Shown piece after piece: positions 45,769 to 54,931 of a DNA stretch of 64,000 nt. A model generated the notes under the pieces. It searched no databases. It was given only the letters and a program-made list of their open reading frames with translations, and had not been told where the DNA came from. Source of the DNA: CAWGYT01 sp963826795 (GTDB lineage Bacteria > Planctomycetota > Planctomycetia > Pirellulales > Pirellulaceae); assembly GCA_963826795.1 (NCBI GenBank), contig CAWGYT010000004.1:186001-250000 (forward strand), written 5' to 3'. The translations under genes were made by a program, and so were the position numbers. The first letter of the stretch is position 1; every line of letters begins with the position of its first letter.

Positions 45769-46778
45769 ATGAACTTACCTCGAATCGCGATCACGACGGG
45801 AGACCCGGCCGGTGTGGGTCCCGAGCTGTGCCTTCGGGCAATGCACGACGCGCAAGTTCGAGCTCAATGCGTGCCCGTCGTCTTCGGCGATCGTTCGGTA
45901 CTGGCCGAGGTCGCGCGCCGCGTCGATCTACCCTGGCCGGTAAACACACTGTCCGCGGCGGAATTCACCTCGCGACCCGACACCGCCACGACCGCGACCA
46001 TCGTCGATTTTGCTTGCCTTGCAGCCGGCGAGGTGGTTCCGGGCGCGGTCTCGGCCAGGACAGGTCGGGCCTCGTACGTCTATGTGGAGGCCGCGATCGA
46101 GGCGGCCTTGGCGGGGCGCGTGGCCGCGATCGTCACCGGCCCCATCCACAAGGAGGCCTTCCACGCCGCCGGAGTCCCTTACCCGGGGCACACCGAGATG
46201 TTGGCGGATCGGACCCGATGTGACCGCTACGCGATGATGCTGACCAGCGACGAGCTGACGTGCACCTTCGTCACGTCGCACGTGGGACTTCGCGACGTCC
46301 CGGGCTTACTCAGCCAGGAGCGGATCTTGGAGGTGATCCAATTGACCGATGCGGCCATCCGGCCCCTTCGCGGCGGGACATGTCGATTGGTTGTCTGCGG
46401 GTTGAATCCGCATGCTGGCGAGCACGGCCTGTTCGGCGCCGGCGAGGAGGAAAAGATTATCGCACCCGCCGTGGAATCGGCGCGTCAGTTGGGACTGGAC
46501 GTCGTCGGCCCAATCGCCCCCGATACCGCGTTCGTCCCCGCGCACGACGCGACACGGATGCATACGTTTGCATGTACCACGATCAGGGGCTGATTCCGCT
46601 GAAGGCGCTGGCATTCGACACCGCGATCAACGTCACGATCGGCTTGCCTTTGATTCGCACCTCCGTCGATCACGGCACGGCGTTGGATCTCGCCTGGCAA
46701 GGAAAAGCGGATCCGACCAGTCTGCTTCGCGCGATTCGCTGGGCCATCCGAATGGGGCGACGACCCGCCTGGGACTGA
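45769..46778 (+). CDS. pdxA: 4-hydroxythreonine-4-phosphate dehydrogenase (one frameshift)
   Basis: NAD-dependent step of pyridoxal 5'-phosphate synthesis. It opens MNLPRIAITTGDPAGVGPEL and continues VVFGDRSVLAEVAR, AIVTGPIHKEAFHAAGVPYPGHTEML, MMLTSDELTCTFVTSHVGLRDV, CGLNPHAGEHGLFGAGEEE and IGPIAPDTAFV-type sequence. Near 46555 one base is missing. The frame resumes DAYVCMYHDQGLIPLKALAF, then INVTIGLPLIRTSVDHGTALD, with the metal-binding His residues. Joined length is about 336 residues, normal for the family. Clean conservation on both sides suggests a working gene and a sequence error. Confidence 0.92.
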
Positions 46779-46795
46779 CCCCAGCTGAGATTTGG

Positions 46796-46880
46796 GGTTG
46801 GGAAAAGGGGTCAGGTCCCAAAAGCCGGAACGGCCCTTCGGGTGCTTCGCACTTTTGGGACCTGACCCCTTTTCCCAACC
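46796..46880. repeat. Dispersed inverted-repeat element (GGGGTCAGGTCCC type), copy 2
   Basis: Perfect 29-bp arms (46796-46824 and 46852-46880) surround a 27-nt loop that is the exact complement of the loop in the copy at 11379-11455. It begins 18 bp after the pdxA stop and could terminate transcription. The near-identity of the two copies implies recent spread or gene conversion. Confidence 0.93.
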
Positions 46881-47584
46881 CGCTCCGCGCCGCAGCCCGC
46901 GCCTCGACCTCCACACGACCCCCTCCGTCAGGTGAGACCTTGCGAATTACGGTCGCTGCCGGCCAAAATTGTTCAGCATCGTAAACAAGCCGCAGCCCCT
47001 CCGACCGTGTGTCCAGATAAAATCGTGCAAATCAAAAATCTTTCGAATCATATGGCGTGCATCCGGCGGAATCTGTTTGTAAGATAAGATGCGATGCAAT
47101 CGATCGCAGCGGTTGCCCGCATTGCGTTTGGGTTGCGAAAGACGACCAGGAGCGATCGAGGTTAAACGCTGACCACCAGAAATGCGTAATTCGCATCGCG
47201 GTCCCCCAGCGACGCTTGGCAAGTTGAGCGCCGAGATGATTGGGGAGAGGTCAGCGAAATCGGTCCGGCCAAGCAGGACGCTGGAAGAGGGGGTCCGAAG
47301 TCGGCCGATGGACCCGGCCGCTCGGGCGACGCGAAGTGCGTGCCGCAGCGCCAGGAAAGTTGAGGCGTTCGAGTCGCAGTTTCGAACGCGAGCCTTGGCA
47401 GAACGTGTGTGCGACCCGCCGATCCCCCACGACGAAGCAACATGACTAGAAAACGGGTGTTTGACGGGATAAATGTGCGAATTGGCCGAGCGAGTCCAAA
47501 TCGCAACCAGGTATCCGATCGATCGAGGTAATTTCGCAAGCTTAAGGTTCTGCAGCAGCAAGGCAACTTGGGAGGTTGATAAAA
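46881..47584. other. Long AT-richer intergenic region upstream of a PEP-CTERM gene
   Basis: 704 bp without a supported gene. The sequence is more AT-rich than its surroundings, with stretches such as AAATCAAAAATCTTTCG near 47030. It probably holds the promoter and leader of the gene at 47585, which has GGGAGG 9 nt before its ATG. I see no repeats or recognisable RNA. Confidence 0.45.
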
Positions 47585-48850
47585 ATGAGATGTTTCGTGA
47601 TCGGCATGTGCACGGTCGCCATTTGTGTGAGCGGGATGTTAACCGCCAACGCACACGCCCAGGCGATCAGCATGAATGTATTTCCGGCTTATGCTCCCCA
47701 GGGGCCAATTTCTCCGAGCTGGACGGACTACGTGGACAACGCCATCGGCGCGTTGCAGATTGAATCGCCCGTGGGCGGCGGCAGTCGCGATTACAACCCG
47801 GCCGCCTATGAATGGGTGACGACTCCGATTTCGCCCGTCGACATGATTTACACGAATTACAATTCGTGGTGGGCGATGGCGGACCCGAGTTCGGCGTTTG
47901 CCAATCTCGACCCGGTGTTTCAAGCCGAGTACGGAAACCGCATTCACTTTGGGTTGCATATTCAGACGGACGGTTCGACGACCGTCAAGCTTCAAGACCT
48001 ACGTTGGCAACTCGATAGTGACGACGTGGGCGGCGTGGGCGCGGGTTACTTCGACCAGGAGGGCGATTTTTCGACGGCCAACTATTCCACCACCCGCGTT
48101 GGGATCCTGTACGGTCCGGATGGCGTCCGAGGGACCGCGGACGACATCATTTACAACAATGGCGAGTCAGGCGCCACCCCGGTGAACGAGTTGGCCTATG
48201 TCGGTGTGGGTGACGGGTTCTTGTCCGACGAATTGGGATCCGCTCCCGACAATCAAGCGGACATCAACGCGACGCTTCGCAGCCTCCTGACGACCTGCTC
48301 AGGTTGCTGGTTCGAACTGGCCGGAATCTACACCCTGGACGACCCCAGCTTCGCCGATCCCCTGATCGCGCAAGCGGCAGTCCGAATCGAAGTTGAACCG
48401 GGTTTTGGGGGCGACTTCAACCACGATCGCCAGGTCAACGTCGATGACAAAGACCTTTTGACAGCGGCCATCGCCGCCGGCACGAACGACATCCTTTACG
48501 ACATTAACGCCGATGGATTGGTCGACTTCGACGACCTGGAGATCGTTGTCCACGACGTCGCCAACACCTACTTTGGCGATGCCAACTGCGACGGCGAATT
48601 TGATTCGTCCGACCTGATTCGGGTCTTCCAGGCGGGCTTGTACGATACGGGCAGTTTCGCCGTCTGGTCGGAAGGTGACTGGGACGGAGACGGTCTGTTC
48701 GATTCGACGGACTTGGTGATCGCCTTCATTGACGGCGGCTACGAAACCGGACCTCGCCCGTCTGTGTCGGCAGTTCCCGAGCCCGGCACGGCGCTGCTGG
48801 CCTTATGCGGATTGGCTCTGGTTTCCGCCCGAGCACGTCGACGCCGCTAG
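47585..48850 (+). CDS. Secreted dockerin-like PEP-CTERM protein
   Basis: A 421-residue exported protein. The signal peptide is MRCFVIGMCTVAICVSGM with cleavage near AHAQA. The beta-rich body contains SPSWTDYVDNAIGALQIE and IHFGLHIQTDGSTTVKL; no enzyme motif is seen. The C-terminal 150 residues hold dockerin-type calcium loops (DFNHDRQVNVDDKDLLT, DINADGLVDFDDLE, DANCDGEFDSSDLIRVFQ, DWDGDGLFDSTDLVIAF), then AVPEPGTALLAL and an Arg-rich tail, the PEP-CTERM signal. This tail resembles that of the protease at 1983-3410, so the two share an anchoring module. Confidence 0.88.
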   Translation: MRCFVIGMCTVAICVSGMLTANAHAQAISMNVFPAYAPQGPISPSWTDYVDNAIGALQIESPVGGGSRDYNPAAYEWVTTPISPVDMIYTNYNSWWAMADPSSAFANLDPVFQAEYGNRIHFGLHIQTDGSTTVKLQDLRWQLDSDDVGGVGAGYFDQEGDFSTANYSTTRVGILYGPDGVRGTADDIIYNNGESGATPVNELAYVGVGDGFLSDELGSAPDNQADINATLRSLLTTCSGCWFELAGIYTLDDPSFADPLIAQAAVRIEVEPGFGGDFNHDRQVNVDDKDLLTAAIAAGTNDILYDINADGLVDFDDLEIVVHDVANTYFGDANCDGEFDSSDLIRVFQAGLYDTGSFAVWSEGDWDGDGLFDSTDLVIAFIDGGYETGPRPSVSAVPEPGTALLALCGLALVSARARRRR

Positions 48851-48882
48851 AACCGACTCGACCGCGTGTTGCTTATCGATCG

Positions 48883-48921
48883 AGAAAAAGCCGCCCGAGC
48901 AATGCTCGGTGCGGCTTTTTT
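48883..48921 (+). terminator. Rho-independent terminator of the dockerin-like PEP-CTERM gene
   Basis: AAAAGCCGC and GCGGCTTTTTT pair, with an inner CGAGC/GCTCG stem and an AAT loop, ending in six T residues 32 bp after the stop codon. The leading A-run makes it potentially bidirectional and useful to the convergent DUF1501 gene. Confidence 0.85.
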
Positions 48922-49010
48922 GATCACACGCGGGAAACCCTGTTGGGCGAACGAAGAAAACAAGCGCGAAATCCGATTTCGATTTCCGTGCTTGCATCGG
49001 CAGCCAAACT

Positions 49011-50333
49011 TCAACCGCTCTGGAGGATCTCGCGCACGACGCGGCCACTCGAAACCGGATGGGGACGATCCAGGCGATCGCGGATGATGGTTTGGGGATC
49101 GATTCCCATCAAATGCCACATTGTGGCCAGCAGATCAGCCGGTGCCACTCGCCCTTCCGTGACTTCCGCGCCATGGGCGTCGGTCTTGCCGAGGATGCAT
49201 CCCCGCTGGACGCCGCCGCCGGCCAACACGGTACTGTAAGCATTTGGCCAATGGTCTCGCCCGGCTTGATTGTTGATCCGCGGTGTCCTTCCGAATTCCC
49301 CGGCCATAATGACCAGCGTCTCGTCGAGCGTTCCGCGCCGTTCCAGATCAGCGACCAGCGTGGCGAATGCCTGGTCCAGTGGGGGAACGATTTGACGATA
49401 GCGGCCGAGCAACTGGCCGTGTGTATCCCACTTTTGATTGAAGTCGTTGTAACCCACGAACTGGACTCCGGCTTCGATCAGGCGGCGGGCGAGCAGCAGC
49501 GACTGCCCAAGCTTGTTTCGCCCATATTGGTCCCGTAATTCCGCCGGTTCTTCGGTCAAATCCAGAGCCCGCCGAACGCGCCCGTCCATGACCATGTCAT
49601 AAGCACTCTGGCGCAACCGATCGTACCGCTGATTCAACTCGCCTTCGAATTGGCGGCGCATCCGGTCGACCTCTTCCAGCAGCGTGCGACGGCGTGTGAG
49701 TCGTTCGCGGGTCACGCCCTGCGTCAGGCGGAGCGAAAGCGGATCAAAGTCCGGTCGGCTGGGATCACCTTCGATCAAGAAAGGGTCGGCGACGCTGCCC
49801 AGCATTCCGCCGTACTGTCCCGGCATGCGATTCGACGGGCCGGGAATGCTCAGCCAATTCGGCAACGCCACCGAGCGAGGCACTTGCGGCGGCGGTCCGG
49901 GCAGGTGATTCAGGATCGCGCCGGGCCCCGGAAAGTCATCGCTGTGGGCCTCGCGATCGCGATCGGGCTGATTCTCGGAACCCGTCAGTGTGATATACGT
50001 GCCGGCAATGTGGTTGGTGAACTTGTGAGTCATCGACCGAATCACGGTCAATCGGTCGGCGATCTCCGCCATCCGCGGAATCGATTCGCCGAACGGCTCG
50101 CCAACGATCCGAGTCGCGATCGTACTCATCGGCCCACGAATCTCATCGGGCGCTGCGGGTTTCGGATCCCACAACTCCAAATGACTTGGGCCCCCTTGAA
50201 GCATGATAAAGATGCAACGTCGCTTCGGCGGGCCGCCCTCGCGATCCGGATGGGCTGAAGCGGAACGGGGAACGATTCCAGTCAACAGCGAGAGACTGCC
50301 CAACTGCAACCAATTGCGACGCGAAAACAACAT
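49011..50333 (-). CDS. Exported DUF1501 (sulfatase-like fold) protein
   Basis: A 440-residue protein of the planctomycete-rich DUF1501 family. The N-terminus SRRNWLQLGSLSLLTG is a Tat-like signal. The body shows IFIMLQGGPSHLELWDPKP, RGPMSTIATRIVGEPFGESIPRMA, TVIRSMTHKFTNHIAG, DTHGQLLGRYRQIVPPLDQA, VIMAGEFGRTPRIN and GRDHWPNAYSTVLAGGG. The fold is related to alkaline phosphatases and sulfatases. DUF1501 genes often accompany DUF1553/DUF1549 cytochrome-like genes, but none is adjacent here. Substrate unknown. Confidence 0.94.
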   Translation of the reverse strand: MLFSRRNWLQLGSLSLLTGIVPRSASAHPDREGGPPKRRCIFIMLQGGPSHLELWDPKPAAPDEIRGPMSTIATRIVGEPFGESIPRMAEIADRLTVIRSMTHKFTNHIAGTYITLTGSENQPDRDREAHSDDFPGPGAILNHLPGPPPQVPRSVALPNWLSIPGPSNRMPGQYGGMLGSVADPFLIEGDPSRPDFDPLSLRLTQGVTRERLTRRRTLLEEVDRMRRQFEGELNQRYDRLRQSAYDMVMDGRVRRALDLTEEPAELRDQYGRNKLGQSLLLARRLIEAGVQFVGYNDFNQKWDTHGQLLGRYRQIVPPLDQAFATLVADLERRGTLDETLVIMAGEFGRTPRINNQAGRDHWPNAYSTVLAGGGVQRGCILGKTDAHGAEVTEGRVAPADLLATMWHLMGIDPQTIIRDRLDRPHPVSSGRVVREILQSG

Positions 50334-50543
50334 CGTATTCGGCTCTTGCGTTTTTCGAGTCTTAGCTTCTGGGAAAAAGAGGCGAATGCCTAGGTTACCT
50401 GCGGGTGCAGTATAGCAGTTCGCCGGACAAAACGCGAAAGCGGCGCCGGACGGCGGATTGTCAGATGCCAGGTGAGTACATTCGCTTCGTGTCCGAGTTC
50501 TTACGAGAGGGGCATCATCTGCGGACTAATGGAGGACCGGTCG

Positions 50544-50771
50544 ATGTACAAGCTACGCGTGTTGATTGTCAGCGAAGGACAGGTTATCGATGTCCAAGAC
50601 TTCGACGATCCGCGAGCGGCGTTTGTCAGTGACTTCAACCGGCTTAATCGCACGACTCCCTATCGTGCTGTATTGGACGGCGACGTGACGATTTTCGAGT
50701 TGCCCGAGGCGCGACCGTTGCGGATGCAAGTTGGGTGTCGACCTGGCACTCGGCGGTGTGCTTCGCGGTGA
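50544..50771 (+). CDS. Small hypothetical protein
   Basis: A 75-residue cytosolic protein, MYKLRVLIVSEGQVIDVQDF at its start, with a compact alternating pattern (PYRAVLDGDVTIFELPEA) suggesting a small beta-rich fold. ATG 50544 has GGAGG 8 nt upstream, which supports translation. No family is recognised. It is convergent with the VTT-domain gene. Confidence 0.55.
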   Translation: MYKLRVLIVSEGQVIDVQDFDDPRAAFVSDFNRLNRTTPYRAVLDGDVTIFELPEARPLRMQVGCRPGTRRCASR

Positions 50772-50877
50772 CCAATAACGGGCTGGAAGGTGTGAGGGCT
50801 GCGTCGGCCGCTTAAGGTGCCGACGCGGCCCGGTCCGCATCGAAGCGAAATCGCCCCGTGCGGCAACAGCGCTCGCA

Positions 50878-51630
50878 TCAGGAACCCGATTCTCCCGGGC
50901 CGGTTTTTGCGCCGCCAAAACGTGCCAATAGGGCTCGAATCACGAGTGGGAACGATCCCAAGAGGAGCAGCGCAATCGCGATTTCGGTGACTTGCCGCGG
51001 CGTCAGTACCGCGTTGACTCCCCGCTCGGCGAGATCCTGAAGCCCGGGAACGCGCGAGCCGGCATAGACGTAGACCGCCGTTCCGGGCAACATCCCGATT
51101 TGGCTCACCCACCAGAACGTCCGCGTCGCGATCGGGGTGAGTCCCATGACGGCGTTGATCACGAAGAATGGGAAGGCGGGAACCAGTCTCAGCGTCAACA
51201 GGAACAGCGGCCCTTCACGGGCCCAGGCCGCGTTGAAGCTTGCCAATCGCTCCCCGAAACGCGCCTGCACGGCGTCCCGGAACAGGTATCGACTGAGGAG
51301 GAAGGCGAGCGTGGCGCCGGCCGTCGAGGCAAAACTGACGAGAAATAGACTGGGGAAAAAACCAAAGTACCAGCTGTAGAGCAGCGTCAAGACGGTCGCG
51401 CCGGGAAGGGAAAGCCCGGTAATGGCGACATAGATCAGCCCCGCGATCACGAAGACAAGACGCGGATACTGCGCTTGCCAGGCCTTCAAGTCGGACTCGC
51501 GGGCGGCCAAGTATTGCAGGTCAAGGTAGTCGCGAATTCCGAAGTAGACGACGGCCATCATGGCCACCACGCCCAACGCCAGCAACTTCCGGTGCCCGTG
51601 CTTTCGAGAGTCGGGCTGGTCCTCAGACAT
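50878..51630 (-). CDS. TVP38/TMEM64 (VTT domain) membrane protein
   Basis: A 250-residue integral membrane protein of the DedA/VTT superfamily. After a charged N-terminus and one helix, the VTT domain shows the signature GLSLPGATVLTLLYSWYFG, SFASTAGATLAFLLSRYLFRD, LTLRLVPAFPFFVINAVMGLTP and WWVSQIGMLPGTAVYVYAG. Six or so helices are predicted. Relatives act in lipid scrambling or membrane homeostasis. It stands alone on the minus strand. Confidence 0.93.
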   Translation of the reverse strand: MSEDQPDSRKHGHRKLLALGVVAMMAVVYFGIRDYLDLQYLAARESDLKAWQAQYPRLVFVIAGLIYVAITGLSLPGATVLTLLYSWYFGFFPSLFLVSFASTAGATLAFLLSRYLFRDAVQARFGERLASFNAAWAREGPLFLLTLRLVPAFPFFVINAVMGLTPIATRTFWWVSQIGMLPGTAVYVYAGSRVPGLQDLAERGVNAVLTPRQVTEIAIALLLLGSFPLVIRALLARFGGAKTGPGESGS

Positions 51631-51714
51631 ACACGTTCGATCCTGGCCGCTGATTCGGCCAGGATAGACCAGAAGGCGAAGGCGGAAAAGGCCTCACGAG
51701 ACCGATCGAAAGCG

Positions 51715-52098
51715 TTAGGCCGTAATTCGACGTGTGTCCGAGGTCGCTAATTCGGCCGTCATCGCCCGCAACGTCGCGGCCAGCGTCAATACACGTTCGG
51801 CCAGACTTCGATGCAGCAGCGGCGCTTCTTCCAGTCGACCCTCGTTCGCGGCCGCCTCCATCTGCTCGGCCTTGTGCAACGCCTCGCGGGCATGTAGTCG
51901 ACGAACAATGTCTTTCAACCGACGCGCGGTGGCGAGCAGTCGCACGGGGTCGCCGGACGAAATCGCGTCGCGCGAATCGTCCAGCAAATGAGGGTAACAG
52001 CCTTCGAACAGGACCGACAGACTTTCCAACAAGGTATGGTCGTGCGCGGTCATGTGCAGGACGGCTTCCCTGTCCAGAACCTTCTCCGTTTCAATCAT
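51715..52098 (-). CDS. Hpt-like protein without the phospho-accepting histidine
   Basis: A 127-residue four-helix protein aligned with histidine phosphotransfer domains: VLDREAVLHMTAHDHTLLESL, FEGCYPHLLDDSRDAISSGD, LLATARRLKDIVRRLHA, then KAEQMEAAANEGRLEEA. The Hpt site normally reads AHxLKG; here it is ARRLKD, so His is replaced by Arg and the following Gly is lost. Phosphotransfer by the known mechanism is therefore not possible. It begins 1 bp after the stop of the pseudo-receiver gene (TGA then ATG), indicating coupling. It may be a protein-binding relic of a phosphorelay. Confidence 0.75.
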   Translation of the reverse strand: MIETEKVLDREAVLHMTAHDHTLLESLSVLFEGCYPHLLDDSRDAISSGDPVRLLATARRLKDIVRRLHAREALHKAEQMEAAANEGRLEEAPLLHRSLAERVLTLAATLRAMTAELATSDTRRITA

Positions 52099-52900
52099 TC
52101 AGACGCCTTTCGACTGGGTCTTGGCTTTCCGGAGTCCGTGTCGCCGCATCTTGTTGTAGATGCTCTTTTCGCTGATCCCGAGGACACGAGCCGTCTGGGC
52201 CTTGTTGCCGCGGCAGGCGTGCAACGTGGCGATGATCGCCTGCTTTTCGACCTCGGCCAACGTCTTGCATGCCAGATCAAAAGCCTGTCCGGGACTCACG
52301 GCTTGGCCATCGGCGCCCGTCTCACTGCGATTCGCGACTTGAGATCCCGAGATCCCCGCGTCACGCGTCGCCGTCGACAAGTCCGAGGCACCCGCCGTTT
52401 GAGGTCGGCGAAGGCTGGCATTCTCGCGACGCAATCGAACCTGCTCTGCCGCCTGCTCGATCCGGACCAGCAGCGACTCCGGAGACAACGGCGGGGTGAG
52501 GAAATCAAACGCGCCGTCGTTCCTCGCTTGAGTCGCCCTGCTTTGCTCGCCCGGACCACCCAGCAGGATGACCTGCAGCTCCGGAAAACGCTCACGGGCG
52601 AACCCGAGGAAGTTGTTGGCCTTCGCCAGCCGCGCCGACCAGCGCGACGTCGGTCCGCGCGGTCAATCGCTGCTGGGCTTGGGGACCATCCGGCGCGATC
52701 TCCGGGGTATAGCCGGCACGCGACAGTTGCTCCTGCAGCGAGGCCCGCACGGCGGGATCATCGTGTGCGATCAAGACCTGGGGTCGCGACACCGTTGGTT
52801 GGGTGGCCGCTTGAGAGGGCTGAACGACGGGTGCGACGTTGCCGAGTTCGCCGCAGAGATGGGCTTCCGAATTTGCGGATACAGTCATGGGAAGGTTCAC
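52099..52900 (-). CDS. Pseudo-receiver with Fis-type DNA-binding domain (one frameshift)
   Basis: About 266 residues when one shift near 52630 is joined. The receiver-like domain shows VLIAHDDPAVRASLQEQLSRAG, then EIAPDGPQAQQRL, DVALVGARLAKANNFLGFARERFPELQVILLGG and GAFDFLTPPLSPESLL. The acidic pair (HDD) survives, but the phospho-Asp position is in LVGA, the Thr/Ser position is Gly, and the Lys of the KP motif is Pro. A linker leads to a Fis/NtrC-type HTH (NKAQTARVLGISEKSIYNKM). There is no AAA+ domain. It is coupled to the degenerate Hpt gene. It probably binds DNA without phosphorylation control. Confidence 0.8.
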
Positions 52901-53133
52901 TTCTACTCTTGCAAGGCCAGTTTGAAGTCAAGAAAATCGTACCGCTCAAGCGTAGGACAGCTTCCGTGATCGGCGCCACGACATCGGTCACGAACTGACC
53001 AGGAAGCAAAGCAACCGCGTAGGCTCATCGCATCCAACCGTTGCAATGCGAACCATGATGGACCTTGTTGAGTGATTGTCCTACGATCGGGTTTGCTTGC
53101 GACCAGAAGATTACTCCCAAGGAGTTCATGAAC

Positions 53134-54084
53134 ATGAGGCGTCCCATGCGGATTGTTGTCTGTCTGTTGCTGATCATGCCGATTGGTGCTCGGCTGGGAC
53201 GAGCCGAGTTGCGAGCCGTCAAGGGTCCGGGCAAGCTTGAGATTTTCGTCGATCAGCGGCCCCTGGCGACCTACGTGTACGGTGATCCGGCGGTTCCCCG
53301 TCCGTACTTTCGCGACGTGATGGCGACCGAGTCGATCCAGGTCACACGCCACCACCCACCTCAAGCCGGCGATGACCAGGATCACCCGCATCACACGGGC
53401 TTCTTTTTTAGCTTCGGAGATCTGAATGGTATCGACTTCTGGCATCTGGACGGGGCTTGCCGGCACCAGAGCTTCGAACAAGACCCGGTCGTCGATGGCG
53501 ACCGGCTGCGATTCGTCGTGCACAACCGGTATGAGTCGCTGGATGGACGAGTTCGTTACCTGGAGGAACGCGTCGCGCATGTGATTCGCCGGGTCTCGGA
53601 CGGAATCCGCTTCGAATGCGACCGGCGACTGACCGCCCTTTCGCCCGTTCGCATCGGCAGCAAGGAAGAAGGCGGCCAGGCGGTTCGCGTCGCCACGGCC
53701 CTGGCCGTCTCGTCCGGACAGGGTGGCGAAATGATTGACAGCCAGGGGCGGCGTAACGGTGATGCGATTTGGGGCAAACAGGCCGATTGGGTCGTTTATC
53801 AGGGTCTCGTCCACGATACCCATGTCGGCGTGCAACTGATGGGACACCCGCAAAACCCGGCACCGTGTTGGTGGCATGCTCGAGACTATGGACTCTTGAC
53901 CGCGAATCCGTTCGGGCCCTTGAACCAAGCCAATTCCGCTCGCTCGTTGAAGTCCGGCGAATCCCTGCGGCTGCGATGGGCGATTTTGGTATTCGTGTCG
54001 AACCCACCCCGTTCCGTATCGGGTGAGCAGTCGTTTCAGGATTATGTGAACGCCACGCAATCGACGTCCTCGCCGGCGAAGTGA
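53134..54084 (+). CDS. Exported DUF6807 (PmoA-like) protein
   Basis: A 316-residue exported protein with a signal peptide (MRIVVCLLLIMPIGARLG). The body has GKLEIFVDQRPLATYVYGD, RPYFRDV, DHPHHTGFFFSFGDLNGIDFWHL, WGKQADWVVYQG and LRWAILVFV. The histidine-rich DDQDHPHHTG block is the family hallmark. The name PmoA in databases is historical; methane oxidation is not implied. ATG 53134 is preferred because AAGGAG lies 9 nt upstream. Role probably in carbohydrate use, by analogy only. Confidence 0.88.
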   Translation: MRRPMRIVVCLLLIMPIGARLGRAELRAVKGPGKLEIFVDQRPLATYVYGDPAVPRPYFRDVMATESIQVTRHHPPQAGDDQDHPHHTGFFFSFGDLNGIDFWHLDGACRHQSFEQDPVVDGDRLRFVVHNRYESLDGRVRYLEERVAHVIRRVSDGIRFECDRRLTALSPVRIGSKEEGGQAVRVATALAVSSGQGGEMIDSQGRRNGDAIWGKQADWVVYQGLVHDTHVGVQLMGHPQNPAPCWWHARDYGLLTANPFGPLNQANSARSLKSGESLRLRWAILVFVSNPPRSVSGEQSFQDYVNATQSTSSPAK

Positions 54085-54134
54085 CGGTGGATCGCGACGT
54101 TGATGTTCAACACGTTTCCAGCGCGGAGAGGAAG

Positions 54135-54800
54135 ATGACCGCCCCCCCGAACCCGTACGCTTCCCCCACAACGCTTGACCTCAATGCACCGGGGGCCGAG
54201 TGGTCGCAGATACGGTCCCCCGAACTCGCGAAGACCGCGCTGGGACTTGCGCTTGTCTACTACGGCATCGTCATCCTGCTGATCAGCATGATCATGGCGA
54301 TTGTCAATGTGATGGTCCTGCCGAGCATCATGATCTCGCTGGTCGGAATGATCGCCGCGGCGATCATGATGTTCGTTGGCCCGTTGTTCTGCTTGTCCGT
54401 ACCCGCCGAGACCGGAGCCAAGGGCTTGATTTTCACTTCGGTTGGATTGCAGTTCGTGAATCTGCTCGTTGCGATGAATCAACTCGTGTTCCACGCCGCC
54501 CTGCCCCAAGGCGTGAGCCAGCTCGTCCAGCTCTCGGGTGTCGTCGGAGCCGCCTTGTTCGTGCTCTTCATGCGAAAGCTGGCGAAGTTTATCGGCCGGG
54601 AGGATCTTGCGAAACGCGCCGGCAGTGTGCTCACGATGGGCATTGTGCTGATCTTGCTGACGACCGGCGCGACCATCGGTGCGGCCTTCGCGCCCGGAAT
54701 TCGCGTACTCGGACTGGTCACCGGAATCCTCGGTTTAATCGTCTTCGTCCGCTACGCTGACCTCGTCAATTCATTGCGCAAAGCACTCAAGCCCAGCTAA
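54135..54800 (+). CDS. Multi-pass membrane protein of unknown function
   Basis: A 221-residue protein with a short hydrophilic start (PPNPYASPTTLDLNAPG) and six predicted helices, the first near residue 36 (LGLALVYYGIVILLISMIM). The N-terminal NPYASP motif is common in planctomycete membrane proteins. AGAGGAAG lies just upstream of ATG 54135. It follows the DUF6807 gene by 50 bp. No family function is known to me. Confidence 0.8.
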   Translation: MTAPPNPYASPTTLDLNAPGAEWSQIRSPELAKTALGLALVYYGIVILLISMIMAIVNVMVLPSIMISLVGMIAAAIMMFVGPLFCLSVPAETGAKGLIFTSVGLQFVNLLVAMNQLVFHAALPQGVSQLVQLSGVVGAALFVLFMRKLAKFIGREDLAKRAGSVLTMGIVLILLTTGATIGAAFAPGIRVLGLVTGILGLIVFVRYADLVNSLRKALKPS

Positions 54801-54931
54801 ATCGCGGAGCTTCGTTCTGGGACAAACCGGGGCAGCGTCTTGCAAGGTCAGGCCGGTTTTGTGATGCTTAGAAATTCGAGTCCGCACGTGTCGCGGACCT
54901 CCCTCGCGATAATTCTTCCAGGAGAAGTCCG

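Noticed and set aside
46947..47654. A 235-codon minus-strand frame in the spacer before the dockerin-like gene
   Set aside because: It overlaps the start of a well-supported plus-strand gene, has no ribosome binding site or family resemblance, and looks compositionally random.
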